A stretch of 64,000 nucleotides of DNA, taken from assembly GCF_017464355.1 (NCBI RefSeq), contig NZ_JAFUAG010000030.1:1-64000 (forward strand), read 5' to 3'. This stretch comes from Ruminococcus sp. GTDB lineage: Bacteria; Bacillota; Clostridia; Oscillospirales; Ruminococcaceae. The notes under the pieces are model-generated. The model made no database searches. It was not told the DNA's origin and saw only the letters and a program-made list of their open reading frames with translations. A program made the position numbers and the translations under genes. Within the stretch, counting starts at the first letter, position 1; each line of letters starts with the position of its first letter. Below are positions 41,590 to 50,454 of the stretch, piece after piece.

Positions 41590-42612
41590 TTGAACTTGGA
41601 GAACTATTTTGCTCCCCCAAAGGACGGGGCTGATATAAGGCGGAACATCACCTATGACTGCATAAAGCTGGGTGCCATGCTGATAACCTACAGGCTGCTG
41701 ACCACCATTTTCACCTACGGCTTTTACATAGGGGCATATTACCGTTTCACGGGGAAGCTGGCGGGGCTGAACGCTGCCATAAAGGGGCTGCGGGAGGACT
41801 ACAAGGAAACTGTGACCTCAACGGCCTTCAGCATGATACTGAATTCCACGGTGACGGGAACGGGGCTGATATGCACCCTGCTGCTGGGGTGGCTGGTGCT
41901 GGGGTTCGGATTTGATGGCTTCCTCAGGCCTACGAAAGACGGGGCTAAGAAGGGGCTTTACTTCTTCCCTGCCTGCTTTATAATGAACATGGTGGTCTCA
42001 CTGGCGGTGAACTTTTTTACTTCCGCCATGGAGTCGGCGGGTGTTACCATACCCGAGGCTGATTTCACCATAAAGACCCCCTCGACGGCGGCGGTGGTAT
42101 TCCAGTTTTTATATGTGTGCATAGCAGCGCCCCTGGTGGAGGAGATCGTCTTCAGGGGCATGATACTTGGGGCTCTCACCAAATACGGGGAGATACCTGC
42201 CATTTTCATTTCAGCGCTGTGCTTCGGGCTTATGCACGGGAATATCCCCCAGGCGGCTGCGGCCTTTGTGGTGGGTCTTGCCTATGCAAGTCTGGCGGTG
42301 AGCAGCCGTTCCATAGTGCCCTCATTCATCGTGCATATGCTCAACAACATGGTAGTCAGCATGGCTGAGCTGGGCAACGGGCTGGAGCTGCCCTATGTTG
42401 ACGAGGTGACGAGCATAGTGCAGGTCATCGTCGCGGTAATAGGCATATACATAGCTTTTACAAAGTACAGCTATTTCAGGAACGATAGCAGGGAGGCTCT
42501 GCCTGCCAGAGGTGCTGTGCTGAAAACCGAGATGACCAACCCTGTGCTGCTTATCTATCTGGCTATGCTGGTACTGAACATAGTTGAGGGTCTTATAAAT
42601 GTGAACAGCTGA
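41590..42612 (+). CDS. CPBP-family intramembrane metalloprotease
   Basis: The 340-residue protein has about eight TM helices and a complete CPBP site: EE..FRG in PLVEEIVFRGMILG, FxxxH in FGLMHGN and HxxxN in VHMLNNMV. Bacterial members process membrane proteins or confer peptide self-immunity; no target is evident here. TTG 41590 is preferred: it has AGGAG 10 nt upstream and lies downstream of the promoter. A longer frame from 41260 would cross the promoter and is rejected. Confidence 0.85.
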   Translation: MNLENYFAPPKDGADIRRNITYDCIKLGAMLITYRLLTTIFTYGFYIGAYYRFTGKLAGLNAAIKGLREDYKETVTSTAFSMILNSTVTGTGLICTLLLGWLVLGFGFDGFLRPTKDGAKKGLYFFPACFIMNMVVSLAVNFFTSAMESAGVTIPEADFTIKTPSTAAVVFQFLYVCIAAPLVEEIVFRGMILGALTKYGEIPAIFISALCFGLMHGNIPQAAAAFVVGLAYASLAVSSRSIVPSFIVHMLNNMVVSMAELGNGLELPYVDEVTSIVQVIVAVIGIYIAFTKYSYFRNDSREALPARGAVLKTEMTNPVLLIYLAMLVLNIVEGLINVNS

Positions 42613-42636
42613 ACAATACACTGAGATACAAGTTTA

Positions 42637-42668
42637 CCCCGCAGAGGCAGATGACCGCTGCGGGGCTT
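42637..42668 (+). terminator. Terminator of the CPBP gene
   Basis: CCCCGCAG pairs with CTGCGGGG, followed by CTTTT. A fragment of the 98-bp repeat (CAATACACGGCCAAATTGGG) comes next at about 42692-42713. Confidence 0.8.
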
Positions 42669-42864
42669 TTGCGTCTTTGGCGGAGGGGGAGCAATACACG
42701 GCCAAATTGGGACAGCGAGGTTTCACCCTTTCGGGAGATGTATTAAAAATATGTGCGCGCAGCGAACATCTTCGCTATTCACTATTCACTGTTTACCGCT
42801 TGCTGCGCAAAACTGCCCAAGGGCCGGGCGGTCAGGCTGTGCAAAACGCTGAATTTAAAATTTG

Positions 42865-42906
42865 CGAACATATGTTCTTGACAAGAACATATGTTTGATG
42901 TATAAT
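42865..42906 (+). promoter_or_regulatory. Promoter flanked by two LexA/DinR-type boxes
   Basis: TTGACA (42878-42883), a 17-nt spacer and TATAAT (42901-42906). CGAACATATGTTC (42865-42877) and GAACATATGTTT (42885-42896) lie on either side of the -35 and fit the Gram-positive SOS box CGAACnnnnGTTCG. The two boxes together form a near-perfect long palindrome. Confidence 0.75.
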
Positions 42907-43037
42907 ATAGTTGCTACCTGATAAGAACATTCGTGCCCACGATAATTCTTAGCTGAGGTACCGCCTGACCAAACGGGACTTCGGCCGACCGCTGCAAGCG
43001 CGCCCCCGCTGAGCAGCAGAGAACTCAGGAGGATGAA

Positions 43038-43556
43038 ATGAACAGAAACAGCAAAGAAAAAGACATACTTGACACCATGGACATCTACGACTACATAGCA
43101 GAGCTGATGAGGGTACCCAAGGGTGAGGCTGCAAGGAAGTACAACAGGGACGAAAGCGCCCGCCACGGGAACAGAGCCTGCGTGCTTGCCAGAGAATTCG
43201 GGAGCTACCGCAGCCTTTGCCTGAGGGAGAACCGCACCCGCAGGCGGATAGAGGAGCTGCTCGCACGTATCATCAGGGCAGAGAGGGAGCATTCGCGGAG
43301 GCTGCCGCTGCTGCGGGCAGAACTCAGGCGGGAAACTGTGGCGCTGGCCGACCTGACGCTTCGCAGGAGGAGGCTGGAGGAGCGCAGGGACGGACTTAAG
43401 GGTGAGATCGTGAAAATGGTGGTGCAGCACCGCTATTTTGAGCAGACAGACAGACGTCTGCCCAGCTGGAACGAAACTGCCCGTGACCTTGGCATAGCCC
43501 TCAGCGGCGAGGAGCTGCGTAGGTATGTTTGCAGATGTTTTGAGGAACAGCTATGA
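43038..43556 (+). CDS. Coiled-coil protein of unknown function, probably SOS-regulated
   Basis: The 172-residue protein is highly charged and helical: an N-terminal segment (MDIYDYIAELMRVPKGEAA), an Arg/Glu-rich coiled coil (65-130: RRRIEELLARIIRAEREHSR and RRRRLEERRDGLKGEIVK) and a C-terminal helical region (WNETARDLGIALSGEELRR) that could bind DNA. No family is recognised. Two LexA-type boxes frame its promoter, which makes a DNA-damage role likely. Prophage or toxin genes can also carry such boxes. AGGAGG precedes the ATG after a leader of about 125 nt. Confidence 0.7.
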   Translation: MNRNSKEKDILDTMDIYDYIAELMRVPKGEAARKYNRDESARHGNRACVLAREFGSYRSLCLRENRTRRRIEELLARIIRAEREHSRRLPLLRAELRRETVALADLTLRRRRLEERRDGLKGEIVKMVVQHRYFEQTDRRLPSWNETARDLGIALSGEELRRYVCRCFEEQL

Positions 43557-43560
43557 AAAG

Positions 43561-43597
43561 ACCGCCCGATGTGGAGGACATCGGGCGGTAGTTTTTT
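43561..43597 (+). terminator. Terminator of the SOS-type gene
   Basis: ACCGCCCGATGT pairs with ACATCGGGCGGT around GGAGG, followed by TTTTTT, 4 nt past the stop. Confidence 0.92.
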
Positions 43598-43710
43598 ATA
43601 CATACGCACTGCGGGTCTTATTTACATAGAGGGTAACTGCCAGGGCTGCGAGAGTTATAAGGGGGATGACGAAGAAGATACCTGAACCAAGGCAAAGGGG
43701 GCAATACAAA
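43596..43710 (-). pseudogene. Remnant of a membrane protein C-terminus
   Basis: An open stretch on the minus strand reads GSGIFFVIPLITLAALAVTL then YVNKTRSAYV and stop, a clear TM helix with a short tail. No start or ribosome site is present, and the frame closes at once upstream, near a repeat. It is the cut end of a lost gene. Confidence 0.5.
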
Positions 43711-43755
43711 AAAAATCAGCCATTGTGTATCATCAAAATTCGGGGATAAACAAAC

Positions 43756-43853
43756 TCCCAATTTTGATGTGTATTGCTTATGATACAAAATGGCTGTTCT
43801 TTCGTATTGTTCCCCCGCCTTCGGCGGGGGAACAATACACAACCAAATTGGGA
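43756..43853. repeat. 98-bp hairpin repeat, copy 1
   Basis: TCCCAATTTT at one end and CAAATTGGGA at the other are inverted; GTGTATTG and CAATACAC lie inside, and a CCCCCGCC/GGCGGGGG loop forms a second stem. Copies lie at 59538-59635 and 59810-59908, and partial copies near 42692 and 46371-46425. Confidence 0.85.
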
Positions 43854-43861
43854 TAAACAAA

Positions 43862-43886
43862 AACGAACTGCGCGGGGCAGTTCGTT
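43862..43886 (-). terminator. Terminator of the CobW/TIGR03943-like gene
   Basis: AACGAACTGC and GCAGTTCGTT form a perfect stem, followed by TTTG on the minus strand, 11 nt past the stop. Confidence 0.85.
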
Positions 43887-43896
43887 CTTATAATGC

Positions 43897-44853
43897 TTAA
43901 TAGAAAGTAGCCACGGGCTGGGCGGGGGGCTGGGCATCGGTCATGGACTCGACCACCAGGACGGGGCCTTTGCCTTTATAGAGCTTATGCTTCATCATCT
44001 GCACCTTGAAGGTGACGTTGACCCATTTGGGTTGGGAGGCATCTATGGGCTTATCCCACAGGCTTGCCAGCCAGCAGAAGGTTATATCCTCCACGCAGCA
44101 GGTCATTATCTGCCTGCCCAGGCCGATAGTTCCCTTGGGGAACTGTGGGTTATAGGCGGCCATAGCTTTCAGCTGAATGCGCTTGCCGTTATACTTATCG
44201 GGTTCCTCGTTGATATCACGGTACCACAGGGCATAGTCTCTGTCCTCAACAACGATAGTATCTGCGTTGATATCGAAAGGCAGGGGGTCTTCGATGTCGT
44301 CGTACTCGGAGGTACCGTCGGTATACTCATAGGCTATCTCGGTACGGCGGCTGACACCTCTGACTATCTTATGGAACTCCATTTTATCCATAGTCTTCTT
44401 ATCGAAGCGGTTGAAGACGGTCAGCTCGCAGTTCTGGAGCTTATCCACCACCAGGGAACGCATATTCTGGTTATAGTTCAAGAATGTGTTCGCATCGGTG
44501 AAGTTCATTATCTGGTAGATAGCCCAGTCATCGGGAAGTGCGGCAAAGAGGTCATTCATTGTCCACATACCGTTATACTCTATCATGACTCTCTGGCCGT
44601 TTATCTCATCATAGAGCCGCTGGAGGTTCTCGGGGGTGAAGTCCGCCTTATCCTCTATGGTCCTCAGGTAGATATGGCTTTTCTCGAAGTCCTTGGTATC
44701 GTACTCTTCTATACCCTCTTCACAGACCAGCAGCAGAGTTCTGTCACCGTTATTGAATCTTTTATCACCCAGGGTCTTTTGGATAAAGGAGGTCTTGCCG
44801 CCCTCCAGAAATCCCGTAAACAGGTAGACGGGTATGAAATTATCTTCATTCAT
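43897..44853 (-). CDS. CobW/G3E GTPase with a TIGR03943-like C-terminal domain
   Basis: Residues 1-180 form a G3E GTPase: Walker A GFLEGGKTSF (14-23), the acidic region MIEYNGMW and NRFDKK as guanine motif. The CxCC metal motif of typical CobW proteins is absent; that place reads LLLVCEEGIEEY. Residues about 190-300 (YRDINEEPDKYNGKRIQLKA, LGRQIMTCCVEDITFCWLAS) resemble the soluble end of TIGR03943/YcgQ proteins, often encoded beside zinc permeases. Metal handling is likely. It is the last of three same-strand genes in the CobW cluster, 149 nt from its neighbour. Confidence 0.82.
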   Translation of the reverse strand: MNEDNFIPVYLFTGFLEGGKTSFIQKTLGDKRFNNGDRTLLLVCEEGIEEYDTKDFEKSHIYLRTIEDKADFTPENLQRLYDEINGQRVMIEYNGMWTMNDLFAALPDDWAIYQIMNFTDANTFLNYNQNMRSLVVDKLQNCELTVFNRFDKKTMDKMEFHKIVRGVSRRTEIAYEYTDGTSEYDDIEDPLPFDINADTIVVEDRDYALWYRDINEEPDKYNGKRIQLKAMAAYNPQFPKGTIGLGRQIMTCCVEDITFCWLASLWDKPIDASQPKWVNVTFKVQMMKHKLYKGKGPVLVVESMTDAQPPAQPVATFY

Positions 44854-45002
44854 GTTTTTTTACTCTCCTTGATAAATGTACAGCGGGGGCTCCGCTGTGA
44901 CTTTGGCGCTTATGCGGCGGTGGTTTGCTGTTTTACGCTCTGCGCTGTGCGGGACTTTGCTATGTTCCCAGCAATGTCTGCCGCGCAATTATGAATTATG
45001 AA

Positions 45003-46283
45003 TTAAGAAAACCTGTCAGGGTCGTAGGATACAAAGTCGTCCTCCAGTACAGGCTCGGGAACATAGCTTGCCATGCCGCCGTCAGGTATGAACTCCATAT
45101 CGCAGTAATACTTATAAGGCTGGTCATACACAGGCAGATGTCCTGCACCCGCTTTCATCTTTGAGGGGGCTGCGATATAGTCAGCTTCAAGTCTTACAAG
45201 GCCGTTCGCTGTTTCTACCATGCAGTGAAGTCCGCTGACCTCAAGTCCGCCTGCTACACGTACTATACTGCCGCTGTCGTCAACGTACTCGAAGCTTATG
45301 CTCTCTCCCCTGCTCAGGGCTCTTATCTCATCGGGGGTGAAGATATGGTTTCTCCACACCGACCTGAAGCAGATGTTATTATACAGTGCATCGTGGGTGA
45401 TGTTACTGATATCCTCATCGGTGAGCCCTGCGGCGGTCAGGTCGTCAATGCGTTCACGTCCGAAGATCTTGCAGGCTATTTTATTGTAGTCCATGCCCTC
45501 GGGGTAGGCCATGCTGAAAAGCTTGGTCTCTGGCAGGCCGCCTGTCACAGACCTTTCGTAGAGCCTGAAAAGTGCCGTGGAGGTATCGTACACGGTCAGG
45601 CTGCCGTCCATATTTTCAATGACATAGCCTGCGCCGTCCTTAACTGTTTCTCTGAGGACGTAGCCTGCGTATTCAGCGGCCTTGCCGTTTTCAGAGAGGA
45701 CAGCGTTCTCCAGTTCGATAACTCCCCCGTCCAGCAATGACCGGAGCTGTTTCTCATCGGGAACGGCTCTGCGGTCGAAGTTGAGTTTAAGCAGTTCGCC
45801 CTCATGCATAGCGTAAATATCAGCGGGCTGTCTGTCGTCATCGAAGTTAATGACCTCGGGTACGAACTCCTGCGGGAGGTCATCGGCGACGAACTCATAG
45901 TCCACTGCGTTATACAGTTTATAGGAGGAATTATAGGGGATAGAGAACGGGTCTACCTCCTTGACGGCTTCTTTCAGGCCGCCTGTTATCTTATAGATGA
46001 GGCTGCCCTCGGCCAGTTCAAAGGTGACTTTGCCGCCCCCGCACAGCACGGCTATCTCTTCCTCGGTGAAGATATGGCTGCGCCAGATGCCCGCAAAGCG
46101 TGCGTCCTTGCCGTCCTTTTTGAATGTGACTGTCACATCATAGAATATCCTGCCTTTGAGGTCATCTGTGAAGACATACTTTTTGCCCTCGTTCTCGAAG
46201 CGGTCGGTAGGCTGCTCGCTGTCGTAGTAGCCTTCTCCGTAGAGAACACTTCTGTTGATACGGTAATTCTTCTCATTATCCAT
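45003..46283 (-). CDS. Unknown protein with an internal duplication
   Basis: The 426-residue protein has no signal peptide or TM helix. Two segments are alike: IWRSHIFTEEEIAVLCGGGK (about 66-85) and VWRNHIFTPDEIRALSRGES (about 313-332), each followed by a beta-strand pair (VTFEL, ISFEY) and IxxxxGGLxxxV. It therefore has two copies of a module resembling the W.....FT..E...L..G segment seen in DUF3945-type proteins. It lies between two CobW-type genes on the same strand. The role is unknown. Confidence 0.65.
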   Translation of the reverse strand: MDNEKNYRINRSVLYGEGYYDSEQPTDRFENEGKKYVFTDDLKGRIFYDVTVTFKKDGKDARFAGIWRSHIFTEEEIAVLCGGGKVTFELAEGSLIYKITGGLKEAVKEVDPFSIPYNSSYKLYNAVDYEFVADDLPQEFVPEVINFDDDRQPADIYAMHEGELLKLNFDRRAVPDEKQLRSLLDGGVIELENAVLSENGKAAEYAGYVLRETVKDGAGYVIENMDGSLTVYDTSTALFRLYERSVTGGLPETKLFSMAYPEGMDYNKIACKIFGRERIDDLTAAGLTDEDISNITHDALYNNICFRSVWRNHIFTPDEIRALSRGESISFEYVDDSGSIVRVAGGLEVSGLHCMVETANGLVRLEADYIAAPSKMKAGAGHLPVYDQPYKYYCDMEFIPDGGMASYVPEPVLEDDFVSYDPDRFS

Positions 46284-46472
46284 GCTGTACCCTCCTTTAT
46301 CAGCTTATGGTCTTACGGACGAAAGGTCCTGCTAAAAATATTGCCCATCTCCTGTTCTCGCTGTGTAAGCCTATGATACAAGTGTGGAAAGCAACACACA
46401 ACCAAATCGGGAGCTGTCAATTACAGGCAGACCCGCCCGTGGGGGCAGGCCGCTGCATTTATGCATTAGTTA

Positions 46473-47603
46473 TTACTGCACACCGAAAAGCTCGGCTACT
46501 GCGTCTTCCTTAAGCTCGGCGCCGATGACGCAAAGTCTGCCGATAGTGCTTGCGGAGCCTGTTCTGACATCGGGCACACCGGGAACGTAGTCATAGTGTA
46601 TCCAGCTGCCGTCGGGGCTTTCAACGATACCCTTTGCTCTCAGCACGAGGCCGTACTTCTTCTCGTCCTCCAGGGCTTCGAGGGCAGCCTGTATCTCTTC
46701 GGCGGTATATTTCTTGGTAGTTTCCCTGCCCCAGCTGGTGAAGACTTCATCAGCGTGGTGGTGGTGATGATCGTGGTCATGGTCATGGCAGCCGCAGGTA
46801 CAGCCTTCGCCGTGGTCATGGTCGTGATCGTGGTGGTGATGATGTTCATGCTCATCATCATCGTGGTCGTGGTGGTGATGATGTTCATGCTCATCATCAT
46901 CGTGGTCATGGTGGTGGTGATGTTCATGCTCATCATCATCGTGGTCGTGGTGGTGGTGATGATGTTCCTGCTCCTGTTCAAGCAGAGCCTTCAGCTCATC
47001 ATCAAGGGTATTCTTCTGAGTCATGGCATCGGTGAGCTGCTTGCCTGTCAGCTGATCCCACTCGGTAGTAACTATGGGGGCAGCGCTGTTCAGGCTGCGG
47101 AGCCTTTCTACCACATCGTCAAGTCTTTCCTGGGAGAGGCCTGCGGTATGGCTGAGGATAAGGCAGCTTGCGTAGGTTATCTGGTTATTGAAGAACTCAC
47201 CGAAATTCTTCTGGTACATCCTGCACTTATTGGCGTCAACGACGGTGGTAAAGCCGTCAAGCACCACATCTTCGGCATTGATATTCTGCACGGCCTTTAT
47301 AACGTCGCTGAGCTTGCCAACACCTGAGGGTTCGATGAGTATGCGGTCGGGCTTATAGGTCTCAAGCACCTGCTTGAGTGCTTCGCCGAAGTCGCCCACC
47401 AGTGAGCAGCAGATACAGCCCGAATTCATCTCGGTGATCTCAACGCCTGCGTCCTGCAGGAAGCCGCCGTCTATACCTATCTGGCCGAACTCATTCTCGA
47501 TAAGCACCAGTTTTTCGCCCTGATAGCCTTCAGCTATGAGCTTTTTTATCAGCGTGGTCTTGCCTGCACCCAGGAAGCCGCTGAAGATAGTGATTTTTGT
47601 CAT
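46473..47603 (-). CDS. CobW-family metal-chaperone GTPase with a His-rich loop
   Basis: The 376-residue GTPase has Walker A GFLGAGKT (9-16), ENEFG, the metal motif CICC (63-66) and a C-terminal CobW domain (about 290-376). Between them, residues 214-283 are a His/Asp/Glu tract with tandem 13-residue units and a CTCGC cluster. Such loops bind Zn or Ni. The family delivers metal to client enzymes under limitation. The ATG lies behind AAAGAAG, and no clear Zur site was found upstream. The client is not apparent. Confidence 0.93.
   Translation of the reverse strand: MTKITIFSGFLGAGKTTLIKKLIAEGYQGEKLVLIENEFGQIGIDGGFLQDAGVEITEMNSGCICCSLVGDFGEALKQVLETYKPDRILIEPSGVGKLSDVIKAVQNINAEDVVLDGFTTVVDANKCRMYQKNFGEFFNNQITYASCLILSHTAGLSQERLDDVVERLRSLNSAAPIVTTEWDQLTGKQLTDAMTQKNTLDDELKALLEQEQEHHHHHHDHDDDEHEHHHHHDHDDDEHEHHHHHDHDDDEHEHHHHHDHDHDHGEGCTCGCHDHDHDHHHHHADEVFTSWGRETTKKYTAEEIQAALEALEDEKKYGLVLRAKGIVESPDGSWIHYDYVPGVPDVRTGSASTIGRLCVIGAELKEDAVAELFGVQ
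46844..46960 (-). repeat. Three tandem 39-bp units in the His-rich loop
   Basis: Units at 46844-46882, 46883-46921 and 46922-46960 differ by only a few silent or near-silent changes and encode repeats of HHHHHDHDDDEHE. The array is in frame, so unit number could vary by slippage without breaking the gene. Confidence 0.85.
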
Positions 47604-47825
47604 TTCAGAACACTTCTTTCCTTATTATACATGAATTTAAGCGCTTCTCGCGTCAGTATCATTATAGCACAAACTAACCTCAATTGCAAGACCTGCGGGC
47701 TTCGATTTCAGGAAAATATCATAATGCAGACTTTTTGGGTATAGTTTGGCGGGAATACATTGTGCAGTATTTACAAGGCTATGCTCCCGCAGTTGTATGA
47801 TAAGCCTAAAAGGAGGCTGTAATTC

Positions 47826-47854
47826 TTTACAAGGGGGGGCGGGTATGGTATAAT
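47826..47854 (+). promoter_or_regulatory. Promoter of the oxidoreductase/radical SAM unit
   Basis: TTTACA (47826-47831), a 17-nt spacer and TATAAT (47849-47854). The rest of 47604-47930 holds ATTCATAATT-type repeat units and no gene. Confidence 0.7.
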
Positions 47855-47930
47855 AATTCATAATTCATAGTTATTGGCAGGGGCGGGAGTTCGCTGTTTT
47901 TTATTACTGTTCTGAAAGGAGTTTTTTATT

Positions 47931-48911
47931 ATGACACGCTGGGGTATCATTGGTACGGGGAAGATAGCTCATACTTTTGCTGAGGCGCTCAGGGGGACGG
48001 AGAATTCTGTGCTGGCGGCGGTGGCTTCGCGGTCGCTTGAAAAGGCTGAGGTCTTAGCGGCAGAGTTCGGGTTTGAAAAGGCTTACGGCAGCTACGAGGA
48101 GCTGGCAGCTGACGAAGCTGTGGACATTGTTTACATTGCCACACCCATGAGCGAGCATTATGCAAATTCTCTGCTTTGCCTGAATGCGGGCAGGAACGTA
48201 CTTTGCGAAAAATCCATTGCGCTGAACACTTCTCAGGCGGAGGAGATGGTGGCACTGGCTGAGGAGAAGGGGTTATTCTTCATGGAGGCCATGTGGATGA
48301 AGTTCCGCCCGACTTTCCTCAAAGTAAAGCAGTGGATAGACGAGGGGCGCATAGGCAAGGTTGAATTCATCAAGGCGGATTTCAACAACTTTATCCCCTA
48401 CGACAAGAACGACCGTCTTTTCAAGTCTGAATGCGGCGGCGGTGCTTTACTTGACCTGGGAGTTTATCCCCTGACCTTTGCCACTGCCCTTATGGGTGAG
48501 CCGAAAGAGATCATCACCCATGCCCACATAGGCCGTGACGGTGTTGACCTGAGCCACGAGATCACCCTGACTTATGAGGACGGTGCTTTTGCGGCAACGA
48601 CCTCGGGATTTGAGGTACAGAACCGCAACAATGCTGTAGTGTCAGGTGACAAGGGCAGCATAACCATGGGCGACTGGTTCTTCTGTTCATCGGAATGCAC
48701 GCTGTACGACCTTGACAGCCAGCCTGTGGAGGAGAGGGTGTTCCCCCCTGAGATAAACGGGTACGAGTACGAGATAAGGGAAGCTGAGCGCTGCCTGGCA
48801 AACGGGCTGAAGGAGAGCCCTCTGTGTCCTCATAGTGACACCCTGCAGGTCATGAGGCTGATGGACAGGTGCAGGGAGATATGGGGCATGAAGTTTCCCC
48901 AGGAGAAATAG
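47931..48911 (+). CDS. Gfo/Idh/MocA-family NAD(P)-dependent oxidoreductase
   Basis: The 326-residue protein has an N-terminal Rossmann fold (WGIIGTGKIAHTFAEAL) with the family lysine in NVLCEKSIALN, and the C-terminal alpha/beta domain with GGALLDLGVYPL. The family oxidises or reduces sugars, inositols and related polyols; dihydrodiol dehydrogenase-like members are closest in look. AAAGGAG precedes the ATG. The next three genes follow on the same strand with gaps of 49, 18 and 9 nt, so this may be the first gene of that unit, though its link to peptide modification is not shown. Confidence 0.9.
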   Translation: MTRWGIIGTGKIAHTFAEALRGTENSVLAAVASRSLEKAEVLAAEFGFEKAYGSYEELAADEAVDIVYIATPMSEHYANSLLCLNAGRNVLCEKSIALNTSQAEEMVALAEEKGLFFMEAMWMKFRPTFLKVKQWIDEGRIGKVEFIKADFNNFIPYDKNDRLFKSECGGGALLDLGVYPLTFATALMGEPKEIITHAHIGRDGVDLSHEITLTYEDGAFAATTSGFEVQNRNNAVVSGDKGSITMGDWFFCSSECTLYDLDSQPVEERVFPPEINGYEYEIREAERCLANGLKESPLCPHSDTLQVMRLMDRCREIWGMKFPQEK

Positions 48912-48960
48912 GCGGTGTTTCTTCGGCAAAGCTGAAACTCAGGAAACGGAGAGAGCAGAT

Positions 48961-50076
48961 ATGACGGACGAAGAAAAGGTCATGGATATGCTGGACAGCG
49001 AGATAAGGAGCTGTTACCCTTTGCTGGGCTATGCAGAGGAACATCTTGATGAGATAATAGACGGCGCTTACGGCGGGGCTGTACGAAAGGCTTACACCAC
49101 GCGGGCAAGCGACCTCGGCATAGTATGCCCCAGCCTGATACTGCACAGGGTCGTGGGCGGTGCAAAGAGGGGGCGGGTGCTTAAGTCCGTGCCCGAGAAG
49201 GGTGCTTACTGCGAGATAGGTTACGATGCGGCTGACAGGCCCCTGTACTTCAAAATGGTGAACCAGTTCGGCAGTGAGGAGACTTATTTCTTCGTTGAAT
49301 ATGAGGGTGCCTGCTGGGCTGTAGACCTGGAGGCGGTATACAAGGGCGATGTGAGCAGGCGCATAAGCTCTTTCAAGATGAAGAAGTTCCGCCGTGACGA
49401 AAAGGGTCGCATACTCTTTTATGCTGAAATGGAGCCCTTTGGCTTTGCACACGGGGAGGTATACGAGTACCCCGATGATGAGGGTGCGGACATGATCTGC
49501 CACTCATATTACTATGTGACGCATACGGACAGGGAGCCCATACCCTCAAGGCCGCGGTGGGAGGGCACAAGGTTCTCGGAGAAGCTTTACGGGATAACGG
49601 CTGACCTCAAGGTCATAAACGAGTACAGCAGGAATGCTGAGGGCGAATTTGTGTTTTCAAGGCAGCTGGTCTCGGGTGGGAAGAAGTCGGCCAAAGCGGC
49701 AGAGAGCTTTGAGAAGTTTTCACGCTGGCTGGACAGCGAGCTTGAAAAGGACATACCCGACGAGGGCGGAGTTTATTTTGACCTGTTCCCCCCTGCGGAG
49801 GACGGTTTCGGCATATATTTCTGTGTGACGGAGGGCTTTGACAAGGACGATGATGACTGGGCCTGCGGGACTGTTTATCGGTCGGAGAAAATGCATATGA
49901 TGCCCGCAAGCGGCGCCCTTGAAGATGAAGCAGCCCTCGGCACGGCGGTGAAGCTCATAAAGAAGTATCTGAGGGAGGGTGTACACAAGGACGTCCTGAG
50001 AAGATACGGGGGCATAGGCACCGCCTTTGCGGACGGGGACATTGAGTACATATATGTCAGGAAAAAACGGGGCTGA
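48961..50076 (+). CDS. Unknown soluble protein
   Basis: The 371-residue protein has no signal peptide or TM helix. Its middle is beta-rich (RPLYFKMVNQFGSEETYFFV, FYAEMEPFGFAHGEVYEY) and its C-terminal 130 residues look like a separate alpha/beta domain (YFDLFPPAEDGFGIYFCVTE, then AVKLIKKYLREG). No family is recognised. It lies 18 nt upstream of the VYGPP lipoprotein gene, so a part in that system is possible. Confidence 0.65.
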   Translation: MTDEEKVMDMLDSEIRSCYPLLGYAEEHLDEIIDGAYGGAVRKAYTTRASDLGIVCPSLILHRVVGGAKRGRVLKSVPEKGAYCEIGYDAADRPLYFKMVNQFGSEETYFFVEYEGACWAVDLEAVYKGDVSRRISSFKMKKFRRDEKGRILFYAEMEPFGFAHGEVYEYPDDEGADMICHSYYYVTHTDREPIPSRPRWEGTRFSEKLYGITADLKVINEYSRNAEGEFVFSRQLVSGGKKSAKAAESFEKFSRWLDSELEKDIPDEGGVYFDLFPPAEDGFGIYFCVTEGFDKDDDDWACGTVYRSEKMHMMPASGALEDEAALGTAVKLIKKYLREGVHKDVLRRYGGIGTAFADGDIEYIYVRKKRG

Positions 50077-50094
50077 AAACAGGGAGATGATAAT

Positions 50095-50445
50095 ATGAAA
50101 AAGAGCAAAAAAACAGCATTCATCGCGGCGGTGCTGACGGCGGCTGCGGCAGGACTAAGCGGGTGCAACGGGCCTTTTGATGATGAGGTGCAGACGGTAT
50201 ACGGCCCGCCTAAGGACTTTGACAAGTCTTCGGCGGAGGAGAGTGCGGAGGAAAGCATGGCTGTGACAAGTGCGGCAGACAGCTATTCCCCCGAAGACGA
50301 GCCTGTACAGGACGTTTACGGTCCGCCTGAGGACTTTGATCCCATAGACGCCAGCGAGGAAGAGAGCCTTGCAGAGGACAGCAGCTATGCTCCCGAAGAC
50401 GAAGAGATACCCACGGTATACGGCCCCCCTGAGTGGCTTGAATAG
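50095..50445 (+). CDS. Small lipoprotein with three VYGPP motifs, candidate radical SAM substrate
   Basis: The 116-residue product has a lipoprotein signal (KKSKK, hydrophobic core, lipobox LSGC with Cys24). The mature part is acidic and Ser-rich with VYGPP at 35-39, 74-78 and 108-112. Each is preceded by V/I-Q/P-x and followed by an aromatic two to three residues later (KDFD, EDFD, EWLE). Evenly spaced identical cores in a disordered chain, 9 nt before a radical SAM/SPASM gene, look like a multi-core precursor. There is no typical leader peptide; the lipid anchor would keep any product on the cell surface. An unmodified spacer lipoprotein is the alternative. Confidence 0.75.
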   Translation: MKKSKKTAFIAAVLTAAAAGLSGCNGPFDDEVQTVYGPPKDFDKSSAEESAEESMAVTSAADSYSPEDEPVQDVYGPPEDFDPIDASEEESLAEDSSYAPEDEEIPTVYGPPEWLE

Positions 50446-50454
50446 GGGGCTGCC

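Noticed and set aside
46596..47327. Hydrophobic plus-strand frame that resembles a membrane protein
   Set aside because: It is the reverse of the His-rich loop (ATG/CAT-rich codons read as Met and Val), not a real gene.
47604..47700. Zur box before the His-rich CobW gene
   Set aside because: No AAATCGTAAT-type palindrome could be found, so zinc repression is not claimed.
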